From positions 212,057-276,056 of the forward strand of contig NZ_FMCS01000006.1 in the NCBI RefSeq assembly GCF_900091435.1: DNA of 64,000 nucleotides, read 5' to 3'. Origin of the DNA: Micromonospora chaiyaphumensis. GTDB lineage: Bacteria; Actinomycetota; Actinomycetes; Mycobacteriales; Micromonosporaceae. Below, in pieces: positions 16,851 to 24,685 of the stretch. The notes below the pieces were generated by a model, which was given only the letters and a program-made list of their open reading frames with translations, did not search any database and was not told the origin of the DNA. Every line of letters starts with the position of its first letter. Positions within the stretch are counted from its first letter, which is position 1. The position numbers and the translations under genes are program-made.

Positions 16851-17924
16851 GTGAGTGTCGCGTTGGTGACCGGTTCGGGCGGTCTGATCGGCTCCGAGGC
16901 GGCCCGGCACTTCGCCGGCCTCGGCCTCGACGTGGTCGGCATCGACAACGACATGCGGCGGTACTTCTTCGGCGAGGACGGCTCGACCGCCTGGAGCCTC
17001 GACCGCCTCGCCGGCGAGCTGGGCCGCGCCTACACCCACCACGCCGTCGACATCCGCGACCGGGACGGCCTGGAGCAGGTCTTCAAGAAGTACGGCTCGG
17101 ACATCGCCGTGGTGATCCACAGCGCCGCCCAGCCGAGTCACGACTGGGCCGCCAAGGAGCCGTACACCGACTTCGACGTCAACGCCGGCGGCACCCTCAA
17201 CGTGCTGGAGAACACCCGGCGGCACGCCATCGACGCGCCGTTCATCCACTGTTCGACCAACAAGGTCTACGGCGACCGCCCGAACACCCTGCCGCTGGTC
17301 GAGCTGGAGACGCGCTACGAACTGCCGGAGGACCACCCCTGGTACGACGGCATCACCGAGGACATGTCGATCGACGAGTCGCTGCACTCGATCTTCGGCG
17401 CCTCCAAGGTCGCCTCGGACGTGATGGTCCAGGAGTACGGCCGGTATTTCGACATGAAGACCGCCTGCTTCCGGGGCGGCACGCTGACCGGCCCGGCGCA
17501 CTCCGCCGCCGAGCTGCACGGCTTCCTGGCCTACCTGATGCGCTGCGTGATGGAGGGCCGGACGTACAACCTCTTCGGCTACAAGGGGAAGATGGTCCGG
17601 GACGCCATCCACTCGCGGGACGTGCTCACCGCGTTCGAGGCGTTCTTCCGCGAGCCGCGCTCGGCGCAGGTCTACAACCTCGGCGGGGGCCGGCACTCGA
17701 ACACCTCGCACATCGAGGCCTTCCGGATCGCCGAGGAGATCACCGGCCGGGTGGCGAAGATCAACTACGTCGAGCAGGCCCGCACCGGCGACCACCAGTG
17801 GTACGTCAGCAGCATGGCCCGGTTCGAGGAGCACTACCCGAACTGGAAGATCACCTACGACGTGCCGATGATCCTCCGCGAGATCTACGAGGCGAACGTC
17901 GACAAGTGGGTGCCGAAGGTATGA
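16851..17924 (+). CDS. NAD-dependent epimerase/dehydratase (extended SDR, CDP-paratose 2-epimerase-like)
   Basis: A 357-residue extended SDR protein. The Rossmann motif GSGGLIGSE lies at residues 8-16, ID-N-D-M near 31-35 would bind the ribose, and STNKVYG is at 135-141. It most resembles nucleotide-sugar epimerases of the CDP-tyvelose/paratose type. The usual catalytic YxxxK is replaced by Phe182-G-A-S-Lys186, so the general-acid Tyr is missing; the activity is therefore uncertain. GTG 16851 is chosen for its AGGAG site and the promoter position. The stop overlaps the downstream wecG-like ATG (ATGA), which points to joint action on a surface polysaccharide. Confidence 0.87.
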   Translation: MSVALVTGSGGLIGSEAARHFAGLGLDVVGIDNDMRRYFFGEDGSTAWSLDRLAGELGRAYTHHAVDIRDRDGLEQVFKKYGSDIAVVIHSAAQPSHDWAAKEPYTDFDVNAGGTLNVLENTRRHAIDAPFIHCSTNKVYGDRPNTLPLVELETRYELPEDHPWYDGITEDMSIDESLHSIFGASKVASDVMVQEYGRYFDMKTACFRGGTLTGPAHSAAELHGFLAYLMRCVMEGRTYNLFGYKGKMVRDAIHSRDVLTAFEAFFREPRSAQVYNLGGGRHSNTSHIEAFRIAEEITGRVAKINYVEQARTGDHQWYVSSMARFEEHYPNWKITYDVPMILREIYEANVDKWVPKV

Positions 17925-18727
17925 CCACCGGCACCAAGCGGAACGTGCTCGGCGTACTCGTCGACGCCACCGACTACGCCCGGGCGACCGAGGCCGTGGT
18001 GACGGCGGCGCACGAGCGCCGTCCGCTGGCCCTCACCGCGCTGGCGGTGCACGGCGTGATGACCGGGGTGCTCGACCGGGCGCACAACGCACGGCTCAAC
18101 TCCTTCGACGTTGTGACGCCCGACGGGCAGCCGGTGCGCTGGGCGCTCAACCTGCTCCACGGCGCCGGCCTCACCGACCGGGTCTACGGGCCGGAGCTCA
18201 CCCTCCGGGTGCTGGCGCGCTTCGCCGACGAGGGGCTGCCGGTCTACCTCTACGGCTCCACCGAGGAGACCCTGTCCCGCCTGGTCCCGGCCCTGGAGCG
18301 GAAGTTCCCGGCGCTGAAGATCGCCGGTGTCGAGGCTTCCAAGTTCCGGTCGCTCCAGCCGGGCGAGGACGCCGAGATCGCCGACCGGATCAAGGCCAGC
18401 GGGGCGCGCCTCGTCCTGGTCGGGCTGGGCTGCCCCCGGCAGGAGATCTTCACGTACGCCATGCGCCCGCTGCTGGACATGCCGCTGATGGCCGTCGGCG
18501 CGGCGTTCGACTACCACGCCGGGCTGCTGCGTAACCCGCCGCCGTGGATGCAGCGCGCCGGTCTGGAGTGGTTCTGGCGGCTCGGCCTGGAGCCCAAGCG
18601 GCTCTGGCGCCGCTACGTCATCCTCAACCCGGCCTACCTGGCCCGGCTGGCCGCGCAGAAGACCGGCGTGTGGAAGGCCGCCCCGCCGCCCCCGGCCACG
18701 GAACGCCTCACCACCTTCGACGTCTGA
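17921..18727 (+). CDS. WecG/TagA/CpsF-family glycosyltransferase (GT26)
   Basis: A 268-residue protein with GT26 features: TALAVHGVMTGVLD, FDVVTPDGQPVRWALNLLHG with the conserved Asp, VYLYGSTEETL, LVLVGLGCPRQEIF, and GAAFDYHAGLLRNPPPWMQ near the C-terminus. Family members transfer N-acetylmannosamine-type sugars onto lipid-linked acceptors in teichoic acid or exopolysaccharide synthesis. The donor here is unknown; the coupled epimerase gene may provide it. A bidirectional hairpin follows. Confidence 0.9.
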   Translation: MTTGTKRNVLGVLVDATDYARATEAVVTAAHERRPLALTALAVHGVMTGVLDRAHNARLNSFDVVTPDGQPVRWALNLLHGAGLTDRVYGPELTLRVLARFADEGLPVYLYGSTEETLSRLVPALERKFPALKIAGVEASKFRSLQPGEDAEIADRIKASGARLVLVGLGCPRQEIFTYAMRPLLDMPLMAVGAAFDYHAGLLRNPPPWMQRAGLEWFWRLGLEPKRLWRRYVILNPAYLARLAAQKTGVWKAAPPPPATERLTTFDV

Positions 18728-18738
18728 GCCCGCGACGA

Positions 18739-18773
18739 CGTCCGGCGGCCACCCCGAGGGGGACCGCCGGACG
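18739..18773. terminator. Bidirectional hairpin terminator
   Basis: Arms CGTCCGGCGG (18739-18748) and CCGCCGGACG (18764-18773), with further CCCC/GGGG pairing inside. It lies between convergent genes. Confidence 0.8.
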
Positions 18774-18791
18774 CCGGTGGGAGAGGTTGGC

Positions 18792-20801
18792 TCAGGAGAC
18801 GTTCACCCCCGTGTCGTCGATGACGAACGAGGTCTGCAGCGAGGAGTCCTCGGTGCCGGTGAACTTCAGGGTGATGTTCTGGCCGGCGTAGCCGGCCAGG
18901 GAGAAGGACTTCTGGCTGTAGCCGGTGGCCTTGTTCAGGTTGGAGTAGGTCGCCAGGGTCGCCAGCACGGTGCCGGCGGAGTTGAGCACCTGCACGGTCA
19001 GCTTGTCGTACTGGACGCTGCTGGTGGTCTCGGCCGAGTCGATGTGCAGCCAGAACGTGAAGTTGTAGCTGGTGCAGCCGGCCGGCAGGCTCACCGACTG
19101 GGACAGCGTGTCGGTGTGGGTGCTGCCGTAGCCGTCCAGCCACGCGTTCCACGTCCCGGTACGCGGCGGCTGGCCGGAGGAGCCGTACTGGCCGATCACA
19201 CCCGAGGTCGACGACCACACGGTGTTACCCGACTCGAAGCCCGGGTTCCCGAGCTTCTGACCCGCACCCGTGCAGCCGCCGGCACCGGTGACCGTCAGTG
19301 AGTACGTCGCCGTCTTCGTGCCCGACGCCGCGGAGCCGGTGATCGTCACCGGGTAGGTGCCGGCCGGGGTGCTCGCCGACGTGGCGATGGTGAGCGTGGA
19401 CGAGCCGCCCGAGGTCACCGAGGCCGGGCTGAACGACGCGGTGGCGCCGCTCGGCAGGCCGCTCGCCGAGAGGCTGACGGTCTGCGCGGAGCCGTTGGTG
19501 GTGGCGGTCGCGACGGTGGCGGTCACCGAGCCGCCCGGCGCGGTCGAGCCGGAGGTGGGCGAGACCGAGACGGAGAAGTCGTTGGTCGGCGGCGGGGTCG
19601 TGCCGTTCACCACGAAGAGCAGCCGGTTCGGCGTGCCGGTGCCCACGTTGGTCACCACGTTCGGGGTGGCGTTGTTGACCAGGCTGTCCCGCACCTGTTG
19701 CGGGCTCCACGACGGATTCGCCGAGAGGACGAGGGCTGCCGCGCCGGCCACGTGCGGCGACGCCATCGAGGTGCCGCTGATCGTGTTCGTCGCGGAGGTG
19801 CCGGTGTACCAGGCCGAGGTGATGTTGACCCCCGGCGCCAGGATGTCGACGCAGGTGCCGTAGTTGGAGAAGCTCGCGGCGGCGTCGTTGTTCTGCGTCG
19901 CCCCGACCGTGATCGCCGACGCGACCCGGGCCGGGGAGTAGTTGCAGGCGTTCTGCCGGTTGCCCAGGATGTCGCCGTTGCCGGCCGCCACGGCGTACGT
20001 GATGCCGGAGTTGATGGAGTTGGTGACCGCGGTGTCGATGGAGCTGTTGGCGGAGCCGCCGAGGCTCATGTTCGCCACGGCCGGCTTCACCGCGTTCGCG
20101 GTGACCCAGTCGATGCCGGACACGACCTGGGCGTTGGTGCCGCTGCCCTGGCAGTTGAGCACCCGGACACCGACGATCTGGACGCCCTTCGCCACCCCGT
20201 ACGAGGAGCCGCCCACCGTGCCCGCGACGTGCGTGCCGTGTCCGTTGCAGTCGTCGGCGGAGCCGCCGTCCACCGCGTCGAAGCCGGAGACGGCCCGGCC
20301 GCCGAAGTCGTTGTGCCCGAACAGCACGCCGGTGTCGATGATGTAGGCGCGCACGTTGCCGGCCGTGTTCGGGTAGGTGTAGGAGCTGTTCAAGGGCAGG
20401 TTCCGCTGGTCGATCCGGTCCAGGCCCCAGGACGGCGGGTTCGTCTGGGTGCCGGCGATGGTGACCGTGTGGTTCTGTTCGACGTACGCCACGGCGGGGT
20501 CGGCCGCGATCCGCGCGGCGGCCTTCGCACCGACGGTGAGCTCGAAGCCGCGCAACGCGGCTCGCCAGGTGCGGGCGACGGTGCCGCCGTGCCGGGCGGT
20601 GAGCCGCTGCGCGGTCTCGGTGACCCGGCTCGGGGCGACGGCGCTGTCCTTCAGGATGACGAGGTAGCTGTCGGCCACCGCGGTGGGACCACCGGCGGCG
20701 CGAATCGCGCCGGTGGCTTCGGCGGCCGAGGCGGGTGACGCGGCCGCGAGCATGGTCAGGGCGGCCATTCCGACGAGTACGGACCTGTGTGGGAGACCCA
20801 T
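18792..20801 (-). CDS. Secreted S8 subtilisin-like serine protease with C-terminal beta domains
   Basis: A 669-residue secreted protease. A signal peptide (about 1-27, ending ASPASAA) is followed by an I9 propeptide (about 45-113, beginning SYLVILKD) and a peptidase S8 domain with Asp156 (IIDTGV), His188 (NGHGTHVAG), the oxyanion Asn275 and Ser345 (GTSMASPHVAG), as in proteinase K/aqualysin. After about residue 405 come an Ig-like beta domain (SVSPTSGSTAPGGSVTATV) and a second beta-sandwich domain (about 515-669) with NPGFESG, probably a P-domain-like or carbohydrate-binding module. A GGAGGGAGG ribosome site precedes ATG 20801. Extracellular protein degradation is the likely role. Confidence 0.95.
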   Translation of the reverse strand: MGLPHRSVLVGMAALTMLAAASPASAAEATGAIRAAGGPTAVADSYLVILKDSAVAPSRVTETAQRLTARHGGTVARTWRAALRGFELTVGAKAAARIAADPAVAYVEQNHTVTIAGTQTNPPSWGLDRIDQRNLPLNSSYTYPNTAGNVRAYIIDTGVLFGHNDFGGRAVSGFDAVDGGSADDCNGHGTHVAGTVGGSSYGVAKGVQIVGVRVLNCQGSGTNAQVVSGIDWVTANAVKPAVANMSLGGSANSSIDTAVTNSINSGITYAVAAGNGDILGNRQNACNYSPARVASAITVGATQNNDAAASFSNYGTCVDILAPGVNITSAWYTGTSATNTISGTSMASPHVAGAAALVLSANPSWSPQQVRDSLVNNATPNVVTNVGTGTPNRLLFVVNGTTPPPTNDFSVSVSPTSGSTAPGGSVTATVATATTNGSAQTVSLSASGLPSGATASFSPASVTSGGSSTLTIATSASTPAGTYPVTITGSAASGTKTATYSLTVTGAGGCTGAGQKLGNPGFESGNTVWSSTSGVIGQYGSSGQPPRTGTWNAWLDGYGSTHTDTLSQSVSLPAGCTSYNFTFWLHIDSAETTSSVQYDKLTVQVLNSAGTVLATLATYSNLNKATGYSQKSFSLAGYAGQNITLKFTGTEDSSLQTSFVIDDTGVNVS

Positions 20802-20863
20802 CTCCCTACCTCCCTCCGACCGGCACAGGACCGTCCGCCCGGTGAGGCACAGGCGAATCGACG

Positions 20864-20885
20864 CTGACCGATCGTTAAGAGGCTA
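20864..20885 (-). promoter_or_regulatory. Promoter and operator-like site of the S8 protease gene
   Basis: On the minus strand TAGCCT (20885-20880) looks like a -10 box, followed directly by CTTAACGATCGGTCAG (20879-20864). The same pairing of TAGCCT and AACGATCG occurs before the carboxyltransferase gene at 36624-36639. Confidence 0.4.
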
Positions 20886-21022
20886 GGTCAGCAGTGGAAA
20901 CACTGTGAAGATTCCGGATCCGCCATAACGCCGATGGGATGACCCCTACGGGAGGGCGTACGGGAGGAACCGGGGTGCCGTCCCGGATTCGGTGCCCGTC
21001 GATCCGGACCAGGCTGGGGACC

Positions 21023-21625
21023 ATGGACGAGCCTCTCACCGTGCTGCTCCCCGTCGCCGCCGTCTGGCTGGCCGCCGGCGTGGTGGCGGACGGGCTGCCC
21101 CGGCTGGACCGCGCCCGCGCGCTGCGACGGCGTACCGGCTGGTTGTCCGCCCTGGTCCTCACCGGCCTGGCGCTGACCACGGCCGTCCTCGCGGTGGGCC
21201 TGCAGAGCGCCGGCACCACGGCGCTCGACCGGGCCGCCGCCGGGCTCACCCTCGCGGCGGCTCCGGCGCTGGCCGTCGCGGTCTGCACGGTACGCCGGGT
21301 CCGATGGCTGCGGGCCGGCGCGGGCGCGTTCGCCGCCGCGCCGGACACCCCGGCCCCGCACGGGCTGCGGGCCGCCGCGGCGCACCCGCTCATCGGGCTG
21401 CCGCTCCAGGTGACCGCCCTGGCGGCGGTCGGCGCCGTGCTGCCGGCCGCGGGCATCGACCTGTTCGCGACGCCGGCCGTCGCCGGACCCGCGATCACCG
21501 TCGCGGTGCTCGGTGTGATCGCGATCGGGGTACGCCACGCCCTGCGGCACAACCGCCTGGCCGAGCGGGCGCTGCCGCCGGCCGCCGCGGTGTCAGCGCG
21601 GGCGGCCCGTCCCCTGCACGTATAG
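21023..21625 (+). CDS. Hypothetical integral membrane protein
   Basis: A 200-residue Ala/Leu-rich protein with about five predicted helices: near residues 5-22, 42-62, 70-88, 125-145 and 155-175. It has a short basic/hydrophobic tail ending RPLHV. I do not recognise a family. ATG 21023 is preferred over the upstream frame start because the upstream residues are basic and unlike a membrane protein start. Its last 33 nt overlap the convergent gene at 21593-21994. Confidence 0.65.
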   Translation: MDEPLTVLLPVAAVWLAAGVVADGLPRLDRARALRRRTGWLSALVLTGLALTTAVLAVGLQSAGTTALDRAAAGLTLAAAPALAVAVCTVRRVRWLRAGAGAFAAAPDTPAPHGLRAAAAHPLIGLPLQVTALAAVGAVLPAAGIDLFATPAVAGPAITVAVLGVIAIGVRHALRHNRLAERALPPAAAVSARAARPLHV

Positions 21626-21994
21626 CAGCTCCAGGATCGCCCGGGTCGCCTCGAACCAGCGGTCCAGCCAACCGGGCGGCGGGACGCTGCCCTTCGGCGG
21701 CAGCTCCATGAGCAGCCCGCGCAGCAGCGGATGGTCCACGAGGGACTCCGGCTGCTCCATCGGCCAGCCGGTCGGCGGGAAGGACGGCTCGGTGAGCGGG
21801 TTCGGGTCGAGCGACGGCAGGGAGAGCGGCGGCCCGGCCTGATCCGGGGCGGCCGTGTCCCGGCCCCCGATCTCGGCGTCGCCCGAGCCCACCTCGGTGA
21901 GGACGCTGTCGCGGCGTGCCCCGCGGTACTTGCCACCGAACCGCTCGGGCTTGCCCGGGCCGCTGGTCAGATTCTCCGAACCGATCGTCGTCAT
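21593..21994 (-). CDS. Hypothetical protein
   Basis: A 133-residue soluble protein without a recognised domain. The N-terminal half is polar and Gly/Arg-rich (SGPGKPERFGGKYRGARRDS). The C-terminal half contains a conserved-looking PTGWPMEQPESLVDHPLLRG and GWLDRWFEATRAILELLYVQ, which would form an amphipathic helix. No signal peptide or membrane helix. The start at ATG 21994 has only a weak upstream purine run. It overlaps the convergent membrane protein gene by 33 nt. Confidence 0.55.
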   Translation of the reverse strand: MTTIGSENLTSGPGKPERFGGKYRGARRDSVLTEVGSGDAEIGGRDTAAPDQAGPPLSLPSLDPNPLTEPSFPPTGWPMEQPESLVDHPLLRGLLMELPPKGSVPPPGWLDRWFEATRAILELLYVQGTGRPR

Positions 21995-22151
21995 CCGTCT
22001 CGCCTGCCTCGCTCGGTTGCCGATCTGTGCGGTTCAACGAGGCGGGACGGAACTGGCGACGGGTGCCCGCGACGGGCCCGACGCGGACGGCATGGTCCCG
22101 CCCGGCGACGCTGCCGGGCGGGACCACGGTCTGAAAGGGGGCGGCACCGGA

Positions 22152-22379
22152 TCAGTTCCCGGCGAACGCACCGCCCCTTGCGCCGGCGACGAAGGCGTGC
22201 CAGTCACCGGGGGCGAAGACCAGGGCCGGGCCCGTCCTGTCCTTCGAGTCCCGGACGCCGACCGCCCCGGTCACGTACGCGACCTCCACGCAGTTGTCAC
22301 AGTTCGGCCCGCTCTTCGAGCTCTTGAACCACGTCGCCTGCGTCAGGTCCACGGGGAACTCCTTGGTCGCCATTTCCAC
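22152..22379 (-). CDS. DUF397 domain-containing protein
   Basis: A 75-residue protein with the DUF397 signature: ATWFKSSKSGPNCDNCVEVA, VGVRDSKDRTGPALVF and WHAFV near the end. DUF397 proteins are small partners of XRE regulators with a DUF5753 domain in actinomycetes (as in the BldB/WhiJ-type pairs), acting in development or antibiotic control. GTG 22379 is chosen because AGAGGAG lies 5 nt before it; ATG 22373 is the alternative. It overlaps the regulator gene by 37 nt, so expression is coupled. Confidence 0.9.
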   Translation of the reverse strand: MEMATKEFPVDLTQATWFKSSKSGPNCDNCVEVAYVTGAVGVRDSKDRTGPALVFAPGDWHAFVAGARGGAFAGN

Positions 22380-23224
22380 AACGGCTCCTCTGCCAGTTTT
22401 GCGATGTGTGCGATGGATTCCTCCGGGCGAATGGCCGCTGCTCGAATGTGATCGAAGATGAAGCTGTACTTCTGTAGCTCGTCGCTCTTCTCGAGGAAGA
22501 GCCCACCCGTGGCGTTCTCCGCGTACACGACATCGGGATCACTCGGTTCGGGGAAGCTGAGGATCGTGAAGGTTCCGTCCATGCCGGCGTGCGCGCCCAC
22601 CTCGAAGGGCAGGACCTGCAACGTCACGTTCGGCAGTTCGGCAATCTCCACCAGCCGTTTGAGCTGGCCACGCATCACCGCGTCGCCGCCAACCGGCCGG
22701 CTCAGCACCGCCTCATCGAGCACCACCCACAGATCGACCGGATCGTCCTGGGTCAACAACGACTGACGGCCCAGTCGGACACGCACCCGCTGTTCGACCT
22801 GTTCGGCGGTGAAGTCCGGCCGAGCGGCCCGGATCATCGCCCCCGCGTACTCCTCGGTCTCCAACAGGCCCGGCACGACCTGCTGTTCATAGGCCCGGAT
22901 CGAGCTGGCCGCCGCCTCCAGTCCCACGTACGCCCCGACCAGCACCGTGCTGTACGGATGCCACCAGCCCTTCTGCCGGGCCTCGCGAGCGATCTGCACC
23001 AGCTCGTCGCTCTCGGCGCCGACCACCCCGTAGATGCGGAGCATGTCCCGCACGTCCCGCGGGGTGGCCGTGGTGTGGCCGGTCTCGATACGGGAGATCT
23101 TGGAGGCCGAACACTCCAACTGCTCGGCGACCGTCTCGATGGTGACGCCGGCGGCTTCACGCTGCCGGCGGAGTTCCGCCCCCAGGCGCCGACGCCGGAT
23201 GGTCGGGCTGCGCCGCTCGCTCAC
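22343..23224 (-). CDS. XRE-family regulator with DUF5753 domain
   Basis: A 293-residue regulator. An N-terminal helix-turn-helix of Xre/Cro type (about 12-72, including VTIETVAEQLECSASKISRI) is followed by a DUF5753 sensor region (about 90-275) with LEAAASSIRAYEQQVVPGLL and LPNVTLQVLPFEVGAHAGMD. This is the standard WhiJ-like partner of the DUF397 protein encoded immediately downstream. GTG 23224 begins at the usual family start. The ligand and target genes cannot be read from the sequence. Confidence 0.92.
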   Translation of the reverse strand: MSERRSPTIRRRRLGAELRRQREAAGVTIETVAEQLECSASKISRIETGHTTATPRDVRDMLRIYGVVGAESDELVQIAREARQKGWWHPYSTVLVGAYVGLEAAASSIRAYEQQVVPGLLETEEYAGAMIRAARPDFTAEQVEQRVRVRLGRQSLLTQDDPVDLWVVLDEAVLSRPVGGDAVMRGQLKRLVEIAELPNVTLQVLPFEVGAHAGMDGTFTILSFPEPSDPDVVYAENATGGLFLEKSDELQKYSFIFDHIRAAAIRPEESIAHIAKLAEEPLWKWRPRSSPWT

Positions 23225-23851
23225 GACGGCACCCCACGGGTCGATGGACGGGGATTCCCACTCCTCGCGCGCACCCGGCTACCTCCGGTCGGTCGCGCCC
23301 GTCTACACGCCCGCCGGGGCGCGACCGGCGTACGGCGGGCGAGCGTTCGCGGCAGGGGGTGGTGCCGGTCATCGACCGGCCGCGACGGGCGAAACCGGCG
23401 TCCAGTGTGCCGCCCCGGGACCTGAGGCTTCAAGCGTCCCGTTCACGTGTCGTGCTCGCGTATCGGCAAAAGTCGACGTGCAACTTGCATGAAGCACGTC
23501 GCTGATGCACTCTGTCGGTATGGCACGGGTTACTCACCGTCTTCGCATGATCTCCGGGCGTGGTCGCACCACGGGCCGCGGGACGGCGGGAGGGGAGCCG
23601 TCCCGCGCCCTGCGACCTGCCCCGGGGTGAAGACCCCGCCGCTGCACGCCAGCTTGGCTGTGGCGACGGGAGCGATAGCCGGGAGCAGCCGGGTGATGGT
23701 CGGGTGGCGGTCCGCCACCGCGGGTACGGCCCGACCAGCACCGACCCACTGATCCGCCGGTCCACGAGGTAGATCCCCCGTCACCGGACCGACCCTTCCC
23801 CCGATCAGCCTCGCCGGCCCGTCCGCCGGCCGATCCTTCCCAGGAGCCCAT
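23225..23851. other. 627-bp region without a supported gene
   Basis: Open frames here do not resemble proteins and have poor codon use. Visible structure: a hairpin with 7-bp arms at 23364-23380 (GCCGGTC-ATC-GACCGGC), and an imperfectly spaced inverted repeat TGCAA-C-TTGCA at 23479-23489, which could be an operator for the XRE regulator. The AT content rises around 23450-23545, where divergent promoters probably lie. Confidence 0.5.
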
Positions 23852-24139
23852 GTGCTTCCCCGCTCCGGTGACGTACTGCACGTGACTCGCGCGGCGAGTG
23901 TCCAGTTCCTCCGACCGATCATGTTCCGGGTGATCCGGGTGCTCGACCTGCCGACCTACGACGGTTGGCTCTGGCTCGACGGCTACGAGTTGAACGCGGC
24001 GGGGGACGCGGTCAACCGGCGGTCGATCTTCGTTCAGCAGGAGGGGCTGCGGCACCTGCAGGCCGCGCCGGCCCCGCGTCCGCACACCGTCCGGACGGCC
24101 CGCCGTCCGGTTGCCCGGACCCCGGTCCGGGTCGGCTGA
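23852..24139 (+). CDS. Small conserved actinobacterial hypothetical protein
   Basis: A 95-residue basic protein of unknown function. The core FRVIRVLDLPTYDGWLWLDG, followed by YELNAAGDAVNRRSIFVQQE, looks like a compact beta domain. The tail is Arg/Pro-rich. GTG 23852 lies 5 nt after AGGAG (23842-23846). An alternative GTG at 23882 would begin VTRAASVQFLRP and would overlap the stop of an 11-codon reading frame that starts at ATG 23850 (see findings). No membrane segment. Confidence 0.65.
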   Translation: MLPRSGDVLHVTRAASVQFLRPIMFRVIRVLDLPTYDGWLWLDGYELNAAGDAVNRRSIFVQQEGLRHLQAAPAPRPHTVRTARRPVARTPVRVG

Positions 24140-24237
24140 CCTCACGTTTCCCGGCCGGGGGGCGTGCCGCCGCCATAGAATCGGTACGCCCACCCCGGCA
24201 ACGCTCCACCCCGCGCGCTCCGGACCCTGAACCTGGG

Positions 24238-24681
24238 ATGGTCATGGTCAATCTGCCCGCCGCGCGGCGGCACCACCGGTCCCGTATCGGTTACGCCCTC
24301 GGGCTCCTCGCGTTCCTCGGCGCCGCGACCGCACTCGCGCTCGTGGTCCGCCATCCCGCCTTCTCCGCCACCCAGGAGTTGACGGAGCCGGTCCCGGCTC
24401 CGGAGATCACCGTGGCCGGCGAGGGCAACCGGCCGGAGACCGATCCGGAGAACGAGCCCGACTGGGTCGACCCACCGGCGGCCGGTGCGCGAGGCGGCAC
24501 CGGCGCGTCGTCCATTCCCGACCCGGCCGCGGGCGGGGCCGGGGCCGGCGAGGCCGCGCTCGCCGAGCGCCCGTCGGCCGCCACCGACCTCAGCCGGTCG
24601 CTGTTCTACTCCGGCCTGCTCGGCCTCGCCATCTCGCTGGCCGGGCTGGGCCTGGTCGGCACCAGACGTCGCCAGTGGTGA
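24238..24681 (+). CDS. Hypothetical two-helix membrane protein
   Basis: A 147-residue protein. The basic N-terminus (NLPAARRHHRSRIG) leads to one helix (about 17-37), an acidic, Pro/Gly/Glu-rich extracytoplasmic segment (about 45-115), and a second helix (about 121-141) followed by TRRRQW. The C-terminal arrangement of helix plus a short basic tail recalls sorted surface proteins, but no LAXTG-type motif precedes the helix. ATG 24238 and ATG 24244 are both possible starts. It is convergent with the PASTA gene at 24686. Confidence 0.7.
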   Translation: MVMVNLPAARRHHRSRIGYALGLLAFLGAATALALVVRHPAFSATQELTEPVPAPEITVAGEGNRPETDPENEPDWVDPPAAGARGGTGASSIPDPAAGGAGAGEAALAERPSAATDLSRSLFYSGLLGLAISLAGLGLVGTRRRQW

Positions 24682-24685
24682 GGGC

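Noticed and set aside
23440..23460. TTCACGTG as a second parS
   Set aside because: Only the central 8 bases match; the outer bases of the palindrome are missing.
23447..23922. Open frames on both strands in the region before the small conserved gene
   Set aside because: Neither encodes recognisable sequence; both are rich in Arg, Pro, Ser and Cys with no ribosome site.
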